Of a stretch of DNA of 64,000 nt, positions 1 to 11,499 are shown one piece after another (the stretch's first letter is position 1; every line of letters begins with the position of its first letter). The stretch comes from Arthrobotrys musiformis. Taxonomy: Eukaryota; Ascomycota; Orbiliomycetes; Orbiliales; Orbiliaceae. The position numbers were made by a program, and so were the translations under genes. Location of the stretch: positions 1,918,422-1,982,421 of the forward strand of contig JAVHJL010000009.1 in NCBI GenBank assembly GCA_036971715.1, read 5' to 3'. The notes under the pieces are model-generated. The model searched no databases. It was not told the DNA's origin and saw only the letters and a program-made list of their open reading frames with translations.

Positions 1-720
1 GGCTTTTTCTGGCCCCGAACTTACCTTGGGAGCGGATTTTCTTACCTTTGCTTCATAAAGAAAGCGATTTGAATTTATGGCGTGGGCACAACTTTTCTTT
101 CAGTTTGATGATTTCCCGAAAGCTTCATATGCTCTCTTTTGCCTTTCTTTTCTTTTCTTTTCCTCTCTTGGTGGCAGGGCACAAGAACCCCCGTTGGTTT
201 ACCGCGTATTCTACGAAAGATGTAATTTATTTGTTTCCCTGTTTGAGCATTTGGCGTTATATATCATATCGGTCATCGTTTCCTTTTACGCGTGGCACTT
301 TAGGATTTGGGAAAAGAAATTTTGTGGGCTAGCAAAAGCTTGTTGTCCTTTGTATGTATATATACGATATCTCTTTTTATTGTCTGCCCCCCCCTCCCTC
401 TCTTCCATTCTTTCATCTTCTTTCGGTTTCTTTTCTATAGTATGCTTTTGTAATGGGGCTTCCCTAGGCGAGAGAGAGAGAGAGGTTACGAGACCACCTC
501 AATCGCAATCTAAATTTTACGGAGCCAATGTGGAATTGAGATAATTCCCGCCTGCGCTGTCCTTTCATCTCTCTTTTATCGATTTTATGGCCAGAATATT
601 CCCCCCACGCCTTCAATGTTAAATAATAGCCTTTAAAGCGAGTCCTCGCCCTAGAGACGTGTTGATGTCCTAGAATCCGTTGAAGGGATGGCACGAGCGG
701 GCTGGGGGGGTGTAGGCTGC
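1..720. other. Intergenic, possible 5' edge of a leftward gene
   Basis: I see no convincing complete gene here. Both strands hold short open frames, but they are pyrimidine-rich on the plus strand and resemble no protein. On the minus strand a short start (ATG at 56-54) is followed within a few codons by GTAAGA, and a second donor-like GTAAGT lies near position 25. This would fit the first coding exon or 5' UTR of a gene running off the left edge, with the CT-rich stretch at about 380-490 as its promoter side. That reading is speculative. Confidence 0.3.
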
Positions 721-1608
721 CTAATCAATCTCTTCAAGCTCCTCTGGAAGCCCTAGGCTAGTCTTGAAGGATGCAATATCACAAGACACCATTCCCGCCC
801 CCTTGAGGTAGCTCTCTACCGCATAAATATTGTCTACATTCGTCATATTAGAAGTTCTGGTCAATGTTGTAAACCAAAGGGGAAAAAATGCAACAAGGGT
901 TACGCCCGGTATAGCGTATACTTACTAGTATGTTCGTTGGCTGCCATCTTGAGGAACAGTAGCAGATCTTTGAGGCGGCCAATTTGAGCCGGATCATTAT
1001 CGGCGTAGAGGGCCAGTTCTTTTTCAAGCTCTGCCTTTTCTTTGGACAGATTCTGGATGTCTTTCATCATATTCGATCGTTTGGCCTTAGGAAGTGCAAG
1101 TGTCAATTATTAATGCCAGGAGGTTTACCAATTCTCGAACGTCAACTTACCTTTTCTTCACGGGTCCCCTCATCCTGCTCTTCTTCAACTTCTATATCTC
1201 GCTTTACTTCCTCGAGCTTGCTCTCTAGTCCTTTAACCTCTTTCCCCCACCCTTTAACTTCGTTCTCTTTCTGCTTTTTCTCATCACCTTTAAAACACCA
1301 ATACCAGTTCCCGCTGCCAATCTTTTCGACTCTGATCTTGTTTTCATCGACAAGAGCAGTGAGGTAATCTTTGACCTGCATACCGGAGATGCCGGTTGCT
1401 GTTGGAAGGGATTTCTCCAGGTCTTTGATTGAGTGAGCAGTTATTGGTTGGTGGTTGATGAAGTAGGACTCCACAGCGATGAGCTTGGCCGCCGAGGGAT
1501 TGAATTTGGGCTATATAACGGGAATCGCTGAATTGGTATTCACAGTGTGTGCAGTGGGGAGGAAGAGAGGGTTGGATGGGCTAGGAGATGATTCTGGAAA
1601 CATACCAT
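721..1608 (-). CDS. MND1: Meiotic nuclear division protein 1 (Mnd1), four exons
   Basis: Mnd1 pairs with Hop2 and stimulates Dmc1/Rad51 strand invasion during meiotic recombination, in the nucleus. I read exons 1608-1606 (only the ATG), 1510-1151, 1085-926 and 833-721. Donors are GTATGT, GTAAGT and GTAAGT, and all phases agree, giving about 211 residues, the usual Mnd1 length. The N-terminal winged helix holds the family signature KIGSGNWYW at about residues 56-64. A Lys/Glu-rich coiled coil follows (about 75-150), then the conserved C-terminal block with AAN..T.NIYAVESYLK. The start is chosen because the spliced protein begins MPKFNPSAAKLIAVESYF, which matches fungal Mnd1 beginnings as I remember them. 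The next gene lies on the same strand, ending 285 bases upstream of the start. A full CDS in normal codon usage suggests a working sexual-cycle gene. Confidence 0.88.
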
Positions 1609-1783
1609 GGTCAAAGGTGGATCGGTATCGAGGTATTCACAGAGACTGATGGTCTATATGGTGTATCGGTGTATGTATGCTATAGCATGCTCGAGGATGT
1701 ATCGATGTTGCAGGTCAGGTTGAGGCCGTGTTGGGGGAACGTCGTTGTCCCGTATATCCACAACATTCGTCAACTGGATACTT

Positions 1784-1803
1784 AAGTACCTACCTAGGTA
1801 CTT
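1784..1803. repeat. 20-bp near-perfect palindrome
   Basis: Two 9-base arms (AAGTACCTA and TAGGTACTT) flank a 2-base centre. It sits in the 285-bp gap between the 3' end of the ABC transporter gene and the start of MND1. It could form a terminator hairpin or a dimeric factor site. The core TACCTAGGTA recurs at 21852-21861. Confidence 0.6.
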
Positions 1804-1893
1804 AGGAGGTAATTACTAGCTGGAAAAAGAATAAATACACTGTATACAGAACGGCTGTTCTAAAAACGACGGTACATACATCAACGTGTCCGT

Positions 1894-4800
1894 TTAGTAG
1901 TCTCCGTCGAAATCCTCTCTTCGGATCTTGCTCCTATCACACATCCCCCTGAAGACTCCACCGCTTTCCCACAAGTTCAATGGCGTATCTAGCTCGATAA
2001 TTCTTCCTTGATCCAGGACGACGACTCGGTCGTACTTGATTATGGTTCGAAGCCTATGCGCAATACAGAGAACTGTACTGGAGCCGAAACCTTCTGCCAT
2101 TGTTTTCTGGATCTTTCTGTCCGTCTCTTCGTCTACGCTGCTTGTAGCCTCGTCACAGATGATGATGCGGCTGCCTCGGACGAGGGCTCTTGCTAATGCC
2201 ATTAGTTGCCTTTGGCCGAGCGAAAAGTTGAGACCTTCTTCGACTACGGGTGTGTCGAGAGTGATTCTCTCCTTCTTCTTCTGCTGTTGCTGTGTTTGGC
2301 CACTGGCAGGTGGCTTGTCAGTCCCGCCCCCGTCCGGGACCACACTGAGCTGGTCTGTTGATGAAGCGCTCGTCGACGCGTCTACCTTCTGGTCCTCAGG
2401 GAGGACGAGGTAGCTCTGTCTTAAAGCCTCCCATAGCTCCAAATCTGTATGTTCTTCGAATGGGTCCAGATTACTCCGGACAGTTCCTTGGAAGAGGGTC
2501 GGATCCTGTGGTATAATGCTCAACTTACTTCTGAGGTCCTGTAATCCGATTTTGCTGATGTCCACCCCATCCACTGTTATAGTGCCATCGGCAAGTTCGA
2601 CGAGACGGAACAATGTGCTCATAATACTAGATTTTCCGGCGCCCGTCCTGCCAACCACACCGATCCTCTCGCCACCTCTAACGTGGAGGTCAAGTCCGTG
2701 GAGGGCAAGTGGGAGGCCTTCGCGATATCGCATTTTTACGTTTTCAAAAATGATTTCACCTTTCTCCGGCCAGGTGGGGGCTGGCGCCACCGAGGTTCGG
2801 AGAGGGGCCTCTTCGGGTAGTTGAGTGCCGTAATAGTGTATTCTTTCTGTGGAGTTCATAGCATTTTCTACCTCGGCGAGCTGTCTGACCATGAACTGGA
2901 TTATTCCGTAGATAGAAAGAATATAGCTTAGCACAAGACCGGAGGTTGAAGGGTTGGTACTATTTCGGGTGACTACAACCAAGATTGTCGCGGTGAGAAC
3001 CAGCCCGATGGAAACGATGTCAACCCTCATGCTGAGCCATCGCTGGTTTGCAAAGGTAATAAAATAAGCCGAATTCATTTGGTTTATGGCATCGTTGACG
3101 GCGGTTTTGAATTGTCCTTGCAAACCATAAGCGCGGATCGTCGCCGTACCATTCAGGGCCTCGCCGAACCTGGCAAAAACGTCGGATCGAAGAACTGCTT
3201 CGTGACGTTTTACCTCTCGAGCAGAAGCTCGATAAAATCCGGCAGCCCAGAAGAAGAATACCCCAAGTGGTGCGAGGGCGATAGCGAACTATTGCATCCG
3301 GCGGGGATTAGTGGAGAACGTCCTTGCTATTACATATGCTGGCGGAAGGCTAGTTGACACGTACCCAAGGGAAATATACGATGATCATAACAAAGGTACA
3401 CAACGTAGCGGCGAGTGTGAAGAAGTACATTCTCATGGCATCAGTGAGGTTGTTGTCCATAACATCAACATCCTTCGAAAACCGATTAACGATACGCCCT
3501 AAAGGTGTGGTGTCAAAAAAGGACCTGTGATTAAAAAACGAGTTAGATTATATGGAAGTCCGGGCGGCAACATTGCATATCTGTACGAACATCGGGGCAC
3601 GTAATACTCTTTTCATGGCCTTCTTCATCAAGTTCTTACTAGCTTCGGTGCCAGCAGTGGTGAGAGTTAGTGCAAATATGAACATGAAAAGTGCCTGCGC
3701 TGCACCGAGGCCGACATATCCTGCGATCTGGCAGCCATGATATCAGCAATTGACCCCGTGAGGTTACAATACGACAGTTCGGGACTTACATAGGACCCTT
3801 TTGAAAGATCAAATCTACCGCTAGTCCACCATGATAGCCAAATGGTGCTCATGATGTTCGCTGTCTGGGATAGAAAGAGGAAGAATACAACAATCGGCGC
3901 CACGATAAAAGATCCGCTTGCTTTAATGTAAGCATAGTATACACCCCACCCGACACCTTTTGAGGCTCTTTCTTCTTTTTGCATGAGACCAGCTGCTGGC
4001 GAATTTCCCTTTTTCTTCGACTTCTTCTTGTCGTCAGATGCGCCAGTCTCTTGGTTTCCTTCGGATTCCTTTTCCGGGGCTTCTTCTGCAGCTGTCATCG
4101 AAAGCATCTGTTTGAAATCTTCGTTTGTGGCCATAAGCTCATCGAAAGACCCAACACCGCTGACTCTACCGTCTGCCATTAAGACGATTCTATCACATCG
4201 ATTGAGAACGTGTAGCTGATGGGTCGCGAGTATGCGGCATTTGTCCTTAAGTAAACCACCAATGGCTTCATTAAACATGTGGCGTCCGACATGGGCGTCG
4301 ACCGCGCTGAGCGGGTCATCGAGGAGGATAATATCTGAATTGTGGTAGATCGCTCGGGCAATATTCATTCGCTGCTTTTGGCCACCGCTGATTGTGATGC
4401 CACGCTCTCCGATCTCTGTCATATCTCCGTTCGGGAACAGTTCGAAGTCCGGTTTCAAAGCACACGCTTCGACGACCTTTTCATACCAAATTGCGTCGAA
4501 CGGCCGGCCGAAAAGAATATTTTCACGCACGGTAGTATTTTGAATCCAGGCAGATTGAGGACAATATGCCATGCTAGCGCCTTGAGTTAGAGTCCCGTTC
4601 GTCTTTCGCATATCACCTGCGAGCGCTGCTAACAAAGACGATTTACCAGAACCGACGGTACCGACAATGGCGAGGAGCTCATGCTTTGAGATGCTAAGGT
4701 TGATACCCTGGATTGAGAAGGGATGTAGTGCCTTCTCGCCAACTAAATTTTCGCTGGTCTGGAGGGTGGGCTTTTCGGGTTTTTCCCTGGACTTCTCCTT

Positions 4801-6572
4801 CTTGGCCTTCTTGCCATCTTTGCCAGCTTCATCCTTACTGATAGGAGCTGTTGTTTCCCATGTAAAAGAAGCATCTTTTAGTATGAACGCTTCTTTCTGT
4901 TCGAAGTCTATGGTTCGCTCCTCAGGCTCATCCTCCTGAAGGAGGTACGTCTGGATTCTTTGCAAGGAGAGGAAAGCGTCAATTGACTCCGCGATAACGA
5001 CAGGCAAGTAATTAAGTGGAAGGCGAAGGGTGTTAAAAAGTGTAATGGATGCAAAAACCGTGGCTGGGTTGAGACTGGGGTGTAGCAGTGAATAAGTGAC
5101 AAATGCAAGGATGGATGCAAAGACAGGCAGGGACTATACGACCAAAACACAAGTTATATCAGTATATTAGCCCATCTTTTTTTCGTGTAACAGACGCATG
5201 TCTATATAGGTGGGTAATTGAAAATGACTAGACTTACCATAGACACGGCATTAACGGCACTTCTCACGGCTAACAAGAATTGGATAGATCGAATCTCTCG
5301 ACGCCGGAGGGTCCCTAGCTCTTTCAAAAAACTCTCCTCCCACCCGAAAAGCTTGACGAATCTGACGCCCTGAAGAATTTCCTGCATCAAGCCGACGCGC
5401 TTGTCCGTGATATGGTTCATGGTCTTCCGCTTCTTAGCGAGAGTCGAGATGGCCCACATGATGAAGGGAACAAGGACAGCAAGTAGACCTAAGCCGGCTA
5501 GGGCTGATACTCCAAGATTGACGAGGAGAAGAGCTATACAAACAAATATCTGAATGGGGGCAGTCCACATCATATGGCTCCAGGAAGAGGCCTGGTCGAC
5601 ACGCCATGTATCAGTTCCCATGAGGTTGACAACCTTGCCATTTGGATACCCAGGTACAGCATCGGAAGATGCGCCGTTCTTAACCCTTTTCAGTCTCTTC
5701 TTCTCTTCTTTCTCCACCATTTTCTTTTCCTCCTCCGTGAGTTCCCTCAGGTCGTCCGAGCCGGCTAGTTTGCCTACGGCCCTTGCGCGGGACGAGATTG
5801 TCGTGCTCTTCTCGTAGATAATGCTGATCAAGGATGCTCTCGCCATCCCACCCGTCAACATACCTCTGTATAAGAATTGGTTTATACAAATACTGGCGCT
5901 CCATTGCATGGCGATAAGGCCAATTGCTAGGCCGATGCCCCTCCCGAGAGGTTCAGGGCGCCCGAAATATGCGTTTTGAACAAAGGTGATGAGATAACGA
6001 AGCATTTGTGGAGTCAGGATCAACAAAAGGTCAGCCATCAATCGGCATAGACCAGCGGTCCAGTAGGTATGACGGAAAACCTTGTTTAGAGACATGAAAA
6101 GAGGGTATTTATCGCCCCGTGCGGCTCTTTTCTTGAACTCTTCCATAATTTTTATTACTGACGTTTCTACTCGACGTTCTGGCGCTAGGACTGGGATATC
6201 ATTTAGCTCTAATGGACGGTTATAGCCAACCTACATGATACAATATATCAGTAAATCGGCTCCCTGTCGATACAACCAACACCGCACAGGAATTCGAAGG
6301 GACCGGCTACTTACGATCATAAGCTCGTTGATCCACCAAAAGGACAGTAGCGAGAATAAGTTGGCATCCTTTTCTGGTGAAGTGACACGGAATTCTGGCA
6401 CTGGAGGAGGTACATTCGCTTTGAGCGGATTCCGCCTGTACCACGGCTTCGGTTTCCTGAGATCCTTTTCATCCTGTGGTTCTAAAACAACGGATTCTAC
6501 AGTCGACCTAGTTTTCCCCGCACCAAGTTTTGAATCCAGAGGTTCAGCCTCTATCTGCTTTTCGATGGCCAT
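1894..6572 (-). CDS. ABCC-type (Yor1-like) multidrug/organic anion exporter
   Basis: A full-size short-type ABC transporter (two membrane domains and two nucleotide-binding domains, no TMD0), the class of yeast Yor1. It should export drugs or conjugated anions across the plasma membrane using ATP. Exons: to 6315, 6230-5238, 5133-3790, 3727-3591, 3524-3365 and 3288-1894; all phases agree. NBD1 shows Walker A GTVGSGKSS (about residue 575), signature ISGGQKQR and Walker B IILLDDP. NBD2 shows GRTGAGKSS (about 1175), a degenerate signature FSLGQRQ, Walker B IIICDEATSSVD and the H-loop IAHRL. A Ser/Gln/Lys-rich insert sits between NBD2 Walker A and signature. The fourth intron starts GTTCGT, not GTAAGT, but splicing there restores the conserved RAPMSFFDTTP. 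The start is uncertain: 6572 is the first in-frame ATG (about 1428 residues), but the frame stays open without an ATG to about 6754 and out-of-frame ATGs precede 6572. A good donor on the minus strand near 6877 suggests an upstream exon. Confidence 0.9.
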
Positions 6573-6759
6573 TGCATCGGTATCTGAAGACGACCGCCTT
6601 TCCTCGTCCGCAACGATCCCATTCGTCGACACTGCTGAGGAGACATTTTCGGCCGGACTATTGTTGAGCCCGTGAGGTTGTGAGGAAGCCACGGCGAACA
6701 AGTTTTTGGGCGAAGCGGGCCCGTTGATTTCTCTGTTTCTTCGCGTAAGTGTACTGCGC

Positions 6760-8900
6760 TACCCTGTTTAGGCTGGGCCGAGGCTGAACTTTCGCATTCG
6801 CTTGTCAGGATCCGAGTCGACGTTTAACCCCAGTGGCTCTGTTCAGGTGACGGCACTGGCTTTTTCAACAACTTACGAAGGAGTTTCGTATGAGCCGGAG
6901 AAGAAAGAAGAATATAGCTCACAAGAACGGGGAAAACGAGGACCAATCTGTTTTTTTAAATAGAAAAAATAGAAAAGGTGGAGACCAGGCTTGAAAGTGT
7001 ACGCATGGACGGTTACTAAATCATGGAGGAACACTCGTAAAAAATAAAAAAAGTTTTAGCCCGCACCAGCCGATGCGCCGACTCTCCGACCTAAGACAAG
7101 GTTCCTAGTTTCGCTCAAAAGCTTAAGTCCTGCATTGTGCCAAACTAAATCGGTTCGTAATCTTATTCGTATACGGTTATCGGCAGGGCTGTTGGTCAGT
7201 GGTGGTTACTAACGCTGGTCGTGGCTTGCTAGGGCCGTTTGAGATTTCTCCCACCAAAATGCGGTCCGACATGCATCGACAATTGCAGAATATATCCCGC
7301 TGATCATACAGAGGCCGTCTTGCTCCGGGGCTCCTTGATATATTGCAGTGAGCTCTGGAACCTCAACCGGATGAGATTTTTCGACGAGCCCTTATCGCTC
7401 TCGTGGAATGGTGCAATGCCTACCTATAGACATATGCATATAGGTACTTACCCAGTACTAAGTATGTATATTCAATCCGAATGCACGGCCATGGGGATAT
7501 GAACTGGACCTTGCGCCTGCATACAGCACTTGGCCTCGGTAATCAAAGCTTGGAAACCAGCTATTTAGGTGGCTAACTATGTTGACAGGACGGGTACAAA
7601 TATTTGCCCCGACCAATGACAGGCGTTTTGTTTCCGTGGCCCACAGGACGAGAGCTACGGCACTGTAGCGTGCAGCTAGCTTTAGATTCTGGCCTTGACT
7701 CGCTTAGTTGGTCCTGGTACGAATTTAAAGCTATTTCTCGCCGGGATAGTTTCAGTCTGTTGGCTTCTATGGCTTCAATAGCAATATGCAATTAATAGTC
7801 TCTATTGGTATCAATATTTACAAAGACGCAGTGGTAGACCTGCGCACGCTGCAGACACGGATATCGATGGGCCCATGGGCGGTCCCACCATCGTGGTTCA
7901 CTCTCGCGTGTTTGGCACGTTGGAGATCGAACATTCCTTTCCCGAACCAGCCAACAGTTCCTGGCCCAGGTACTGGTCTGGAGCGCGCGATGCCGATTTA
8001 CCCGAACACGCCATTGACCGACCTGCAGCATATCGATTTATCATCTTGAACTTCCACGATGTCGATGGTGCCATCGGTCGTTTTCCCACGCGCCGAATCC
8101 CATGGCCGGCCTTTATGTTACCTGCCGCATGCCCCGTATACGTGGTGTAGCCCAATGCAACTTGGGGACGGCTAAGTTTTTTGTCTCTTTGCTTTAATTT
8201 ACTGACTAACTACAACAATCTCAGAATTCAGTTTGATAAGGCGAAATGCTTAAGCCAAGCTGCTAGCTGGGGATATCTCCGAACTCCGTCTCTTAACCCC
8301 AAATGCAAACGCGCCTCGCGGCCGGCGTAAATTAACACTCTAGGGAGTTGTTTTACAGTGCTTCTTCCCTTTTTAAAACCAAAGGGAAATAATATTGAAA
8401 TAATATTGAAATAATATTGAAATAATATTAAAATAATATTAAAATAATATTAAACAAATGGAAAAGAAAAAAGAAAAAAGAAAAAAGGAAAAAAACGGAG
8501 AGGGAGTAGAACGTATATCGTTTATTCGCTTGGGTTGAACCTTGCAGATGTCGGTCTGGGCAAACATATTGATGCGTACATCCGAACTTTTATCTAATTG
8601 CAATCGATCAATTTAAGACACTGGACTGCGTCGTATCCACCGCTCGAAGTGCCATATATCGGCTGATCCAGCTAATCTGATTGAGTTATCTACGGCTCCG
8701 CTTACACTAAGGAATTTTGGAAGTGCGTTGGCATCTGCAGATCTGACGTCCGCGCAATGACATCATCGTATCAATTATATTAAATTGAAGTTGGCCCAAC
8801 GAGCTCAAGAGAAAACTCCACTTCCTGCCCCTTCCCCACTCATTCGTCCGAGCAGTTACACTTTAAATTTAGAAAGACACCATTTTACTGATACCACAAG
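6760..8900. other. Intergenic, 5' regions of divergent genes
   Basis: No gene supported. The left part is the promoter/leader side of the ABC transporter gene, with a likely leader-intron donor near 6877. Between 7786 and 8155 frames on both strands are open for 80-90 codons, but none looks like a protein; a locally GC-richer stretch explains them. An AT-rich tandem repeat follows at 8387-8452 and purine tracts to about 8500. Confidence 0.5.
8387..8452. repeat. Six 11-bp tandem units (AAATAATATTR)
   Basis: Six contiguous units of 11 bases. The first three end in G and the last three end in A, with no other differences. The array lies about 450 bp upstream of the EI24/LDS-like gene, followed by AAGAAAA-type purine runs. 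It looks like a young slippage array. Confidence 0.85.
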
Positions 8901-8901
8901 A

Positions 8902-10041
8902 ATGTCCGCCTCGGAGAAAGTCAAGTCCATCGTTAGAGAAGAAGCAATGCAGGCTATCAGTGTCTCGAAAGATGCGGCTAATTCGGGCTCATACATGTTT
9001 CCGGTCCAGGTACTTCAAGATCCACACTGCACTAACCCAGACTTCGATCCAATGGGCTATGAAGGTTAATAGTATGCGATGACACTGTGTGTTTTTATTC
9101 CTCTAGGGTATCTATCATTTTATTCGATATCCTTCCCTACAGCGCCCACTCTGGCGCAAAGTCCTGCCAACAATGCTGCTTTCTGTCGTTGTCATCATCA
9201 CGATGTTTTTCGTGACATACCTTCCACAGGCCGCGATTCTCACACTTGTCGACGGACCAATCGCATTTGTCAATGCTGGCATGTTGGTTTTGTCCGAGAG
9301 TTCGACTTTGATATTACTTATCAGCAAATGGTGGTGGATTGATGATGCCACCATCGAAGTCTTTGACGCCGTATGATAAATTGATCCCTCGTACAAAGGA
9401 TGAGAGTGCACGGCATTGACAGATTGGAAATCCTCACGTATTAGGTTTTGGTTCAACAAAACCAGACGGAGTTGGTAGCGGCTGGTCGCGAGATCAAGGC
9501 TACGGGATCTTCCGACCCCCTCGGGAAACTAGGGAGACGCCTCGCGAAACCCTTCGGGGATGGTTTGATGAAAAGTCTGGCACGGTATATTGTCCTTCTT
9601 CCGTTAAACTTCATACCGGTCATTGGAACAATAGCCTTCTTTATCTTGAACGGTAAGTGATCATAGCCCGCCGTGCGCTATTGCGAGGGGCGCTAAGTTC
9701 TAGGAAAAGCCCGCAACGTTGGACCGGCACACCATGCTAGGTATTTCCAACTCAAGGGGTTTTCTAATACCGAGAGGGCGGACTATGTGAAGAGAAACCA
9801 AGGTGGATACGTTGGGTTTGTTCAATCACACTCTCACCATCTTATAAGCTTGACAAAGATATTAGATTTTGTGCTGACGCAGGTATGCGCTGCCATTGGC
9901 AGCTTTGGTCTAGCTTGTGTTATCTTGAATTTGATTCCGATAGCCAACATCGTTTTCGCTTTTACCCATACCGTGGGAGCTGCCCTTTGGGCCGTCAAAT
10001 TAGAAGGGATCGAAGCGAACCGTGGAAGGAAAGCGAAATGA
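8902..10041 (+). CDS. EI24/LDS-family membrane protein (Rrt8/Lds-like)
   Basis: An integral membrane protein resembling the fungal EI24-domain family that includes yeast Rrt8, Lds1 and Lds2, which sit on lipid droplets or the spore wall; the exact role here is unknown. Exons 8902-9009, 9107-9370, 9445-9652, 9704-9815 and 9903-10041 join in phase to give about 276 residues. Family landmarks seen are GSYMFPVQGIYHF (residues ~29-41), the run VTYLPQAAILTLVDGP, LSESSTLI before a tryptophan patch, LPLNFIPVIGT, and HHARYFQLKGF before the last membrane segment pair. About four hydrophobic segments are visible, and the C-terminus is basic (RGRKAK). The ATG at 8902 is chosen because the upstream frame has no other ATG. 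The last intron acceptor is the TTGGCAG at 9902; using it restores GYVGFGLACV. Confidence 0.8.
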
Positions 10042-10701
10042 ATCTGATCTAGGTGCAGTTTGTATATCGGTAGCTAGGCTATAGTGGTCTCGTACCCAGA
10101 CCGCACAAATTAGGGGCCAAATTTTGTTTGGCGGCTATAGGAGCAGTTATCTAGAAGGGGTTATATCTAAACGTATTAGAAACAGTCAATAGAAGGTTCT
10201 TACTCAGCACGAGGCGGGGCCGAGGGATCAATGTCTCGTAGCTATCCACTCCATGACGAGGATCGGGGTACCATCTAAGCTTAAGTATAACTCCTGACTT
10301 CGCGAGTTCGATGCATCGACGGCGCTATTCACTTTCTTTTGGGTTATTAGCTCCAACTATCCTAGATTATTTCACGATGTACCGTGCACTTGATTGTATC
10401 TTCTGCGATAACATAATGTTTTGGCGCAAGACTCAGTCAGGGAGCTGTAGGGTAGAGATTCAATGTAAACTAGATGTGTTCTTTTTGGGGATATAGGTAT
10501 ATTTCTAATTATTATATGTATATGTTTTAAAAGTAGCAAACACACCGGATACTAACAACTATGCTCAGGCTTTGTCAATGCTAAATTATTATCGTGGCAT
10601 CGTTAAAAGATTATACACTGGTTTGTCATATTAAGGTTCCCCCATTCATCGAACTCAGACACCGGCCACATAGATTCTACTCATGATTTAAGGTGGATTG
10701 C
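10042..10701. other. Intergenic between convergent genes
   Basis: Lies between the ends of the EI24/LDS-like gene (plus) and the PhiA-like gene (minus). I see no supported gene; short open frames here are AT-rich and unlike proteins. Termination signals for both genes should lie inside it. Confidence 0.5.
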
Positions 10702-11325
10702 TTAAGCGAATTGCCAAACGGCGTCCTTGACAGGGCCACCGGCAGGAGTGAATCCCAAGCAGTCCTTCTTGGACTTCGTTGGAACGTCCTTGTCCTTGAG
10801 TTTTCCCTTGACGTCAACGAACACTTGCCATGGTCCACTGCCGCTGGTCTTAGCCTTTTTGTCAACGGGGCAAGCAAGGAAACTGTTGTTGCAGTTGCTG
10901 AGGAAGACAATATTGTTACGCTCATCGACCTTGAAGCCAGTCTGGGTGGAGCCGGCAGGGATGAAAGCGGAGTGAGCTTGGGTGTAGGAGAGTTCACCGG
11001 TTGGCCCGATGTAAACCTGCTGGCCACCGGGGACGATGGTGTTCATTCCCGCGGTACCACCCTCGTTGTTGATCCAGAAGGAGGTTTCCTTGCCCTTAGG
11101 GCATTGTTTGACTGGAAGAGGGCAGTAGGTGGAGGTCTTCTTGCCGAGCCAGATCTTGCCGCCGTTGGCGTTAAGGCTTTGGTAGTGGATTGGGGAGGCG
11201 GATCGGAGGGCGAGGAAGCCAAAAGCGGTGTTCTTTGGCACAGCACGTGTTTCGAGCTCTGATGCTGGAGCCGCGGAGGCGGCGGCAAGGAGGGAGAGGA
11301 TAGCAGTGACCTTGATGTAAACCAT
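10702..11325 (-). CDS. Secreted PhiA-like cell-wall protein
   Basis: A small secreted protein of 207 residues in one exon. The N-terminus MVYIKVTAILSLLAAASAA is a clear signal peptide, and ELETR follows at about residues 23-27, a possible Kex2-type end of a short propeptide. The body resembles the Aspergillus PhiA family (phialide/conidium wall protein): FGFLALRSASPIHYQSL, a cysteine pair in TYCPLPVKQC, an NNEG segment, and later FLSNCNNSFLACP. Four or five cysteines suggest disulfides. PhiA helps phialide formation and stress resistance in Aspergillus; whether this protein does so is inference. It has no GPI signal. A TATA box (minus, 11493-11488) lies about 165 bases upstream of the ATG, beside a CT repeat. 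It is strongly biased to codons such as AAG, GGC and ATC, consistent with high expression. Confidence 0.75.
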   Translation of the reverse strand: MVYIKVTAILSLLAAASAAPASELETRAVPKNTAFGFLALRSASPIHYQSLNANGGKIWLGKKTSTYCPLPVKQCPKGKETSFWINNEGGTAGMNTIVPGGQQVYIGPTGELSYTQAHSAFIPAGSTQTGFKVDERNNIVFLSNCNNSFLACPVDKKAKTSGSGPWQVFVDVKGKLKDKDVPTKSKKDCLGFTPAGGPVKDAVWQFA

Positions 11326-11487
11326 TTTGAATAAAAAAGAATGTGTGTTGTTTTTGTTGGGAAACGAGTGTTTTTTTAATTAGAAACGAATGAATACAAT
11401 TAGATTAAGGTACCGTCTTGCTCTGAGATGCTAAAGCTGATGATGAGAAAGAAAAAAGGAGATTTGAAGGTCGGTCTTCTCTCTCTC

Positions 11488-11493
11488 TTTATA
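11488..11493 (-). promoter_or_regulatory. TATA box of the PhiA-like gene
   Basis: TATAAA on the minus strand, followed downstream by a GA/CT dinucleotide run. It is about 165 bases upstream of the ATG at 11325, leaving a leader of roughly 130 bases. Placement is typical; not experimentally shown. Confidence 0.45.
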
Positions 11494-11499
11494 CATTTT

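Noticed and set aside
77..544. 155-codon plus-strand frame rich in Phe, Leu and Ser
   Set aside because: Generated by a pyrimidine-rich tract; it opens with a run typical of CT repeats and resembles no protein.
7786..8155. Four overlapping frames on both strands
   Set aside because: None has a recognisable domain or splice signals, and simultaneous openness of both strands argues for composition, not coding.
10693..11262. 189-codon plus-strand open frame
   Set aside because: Fully antisense to the PhiA-like gene, which has a signal peptide, promoter and family similarity.
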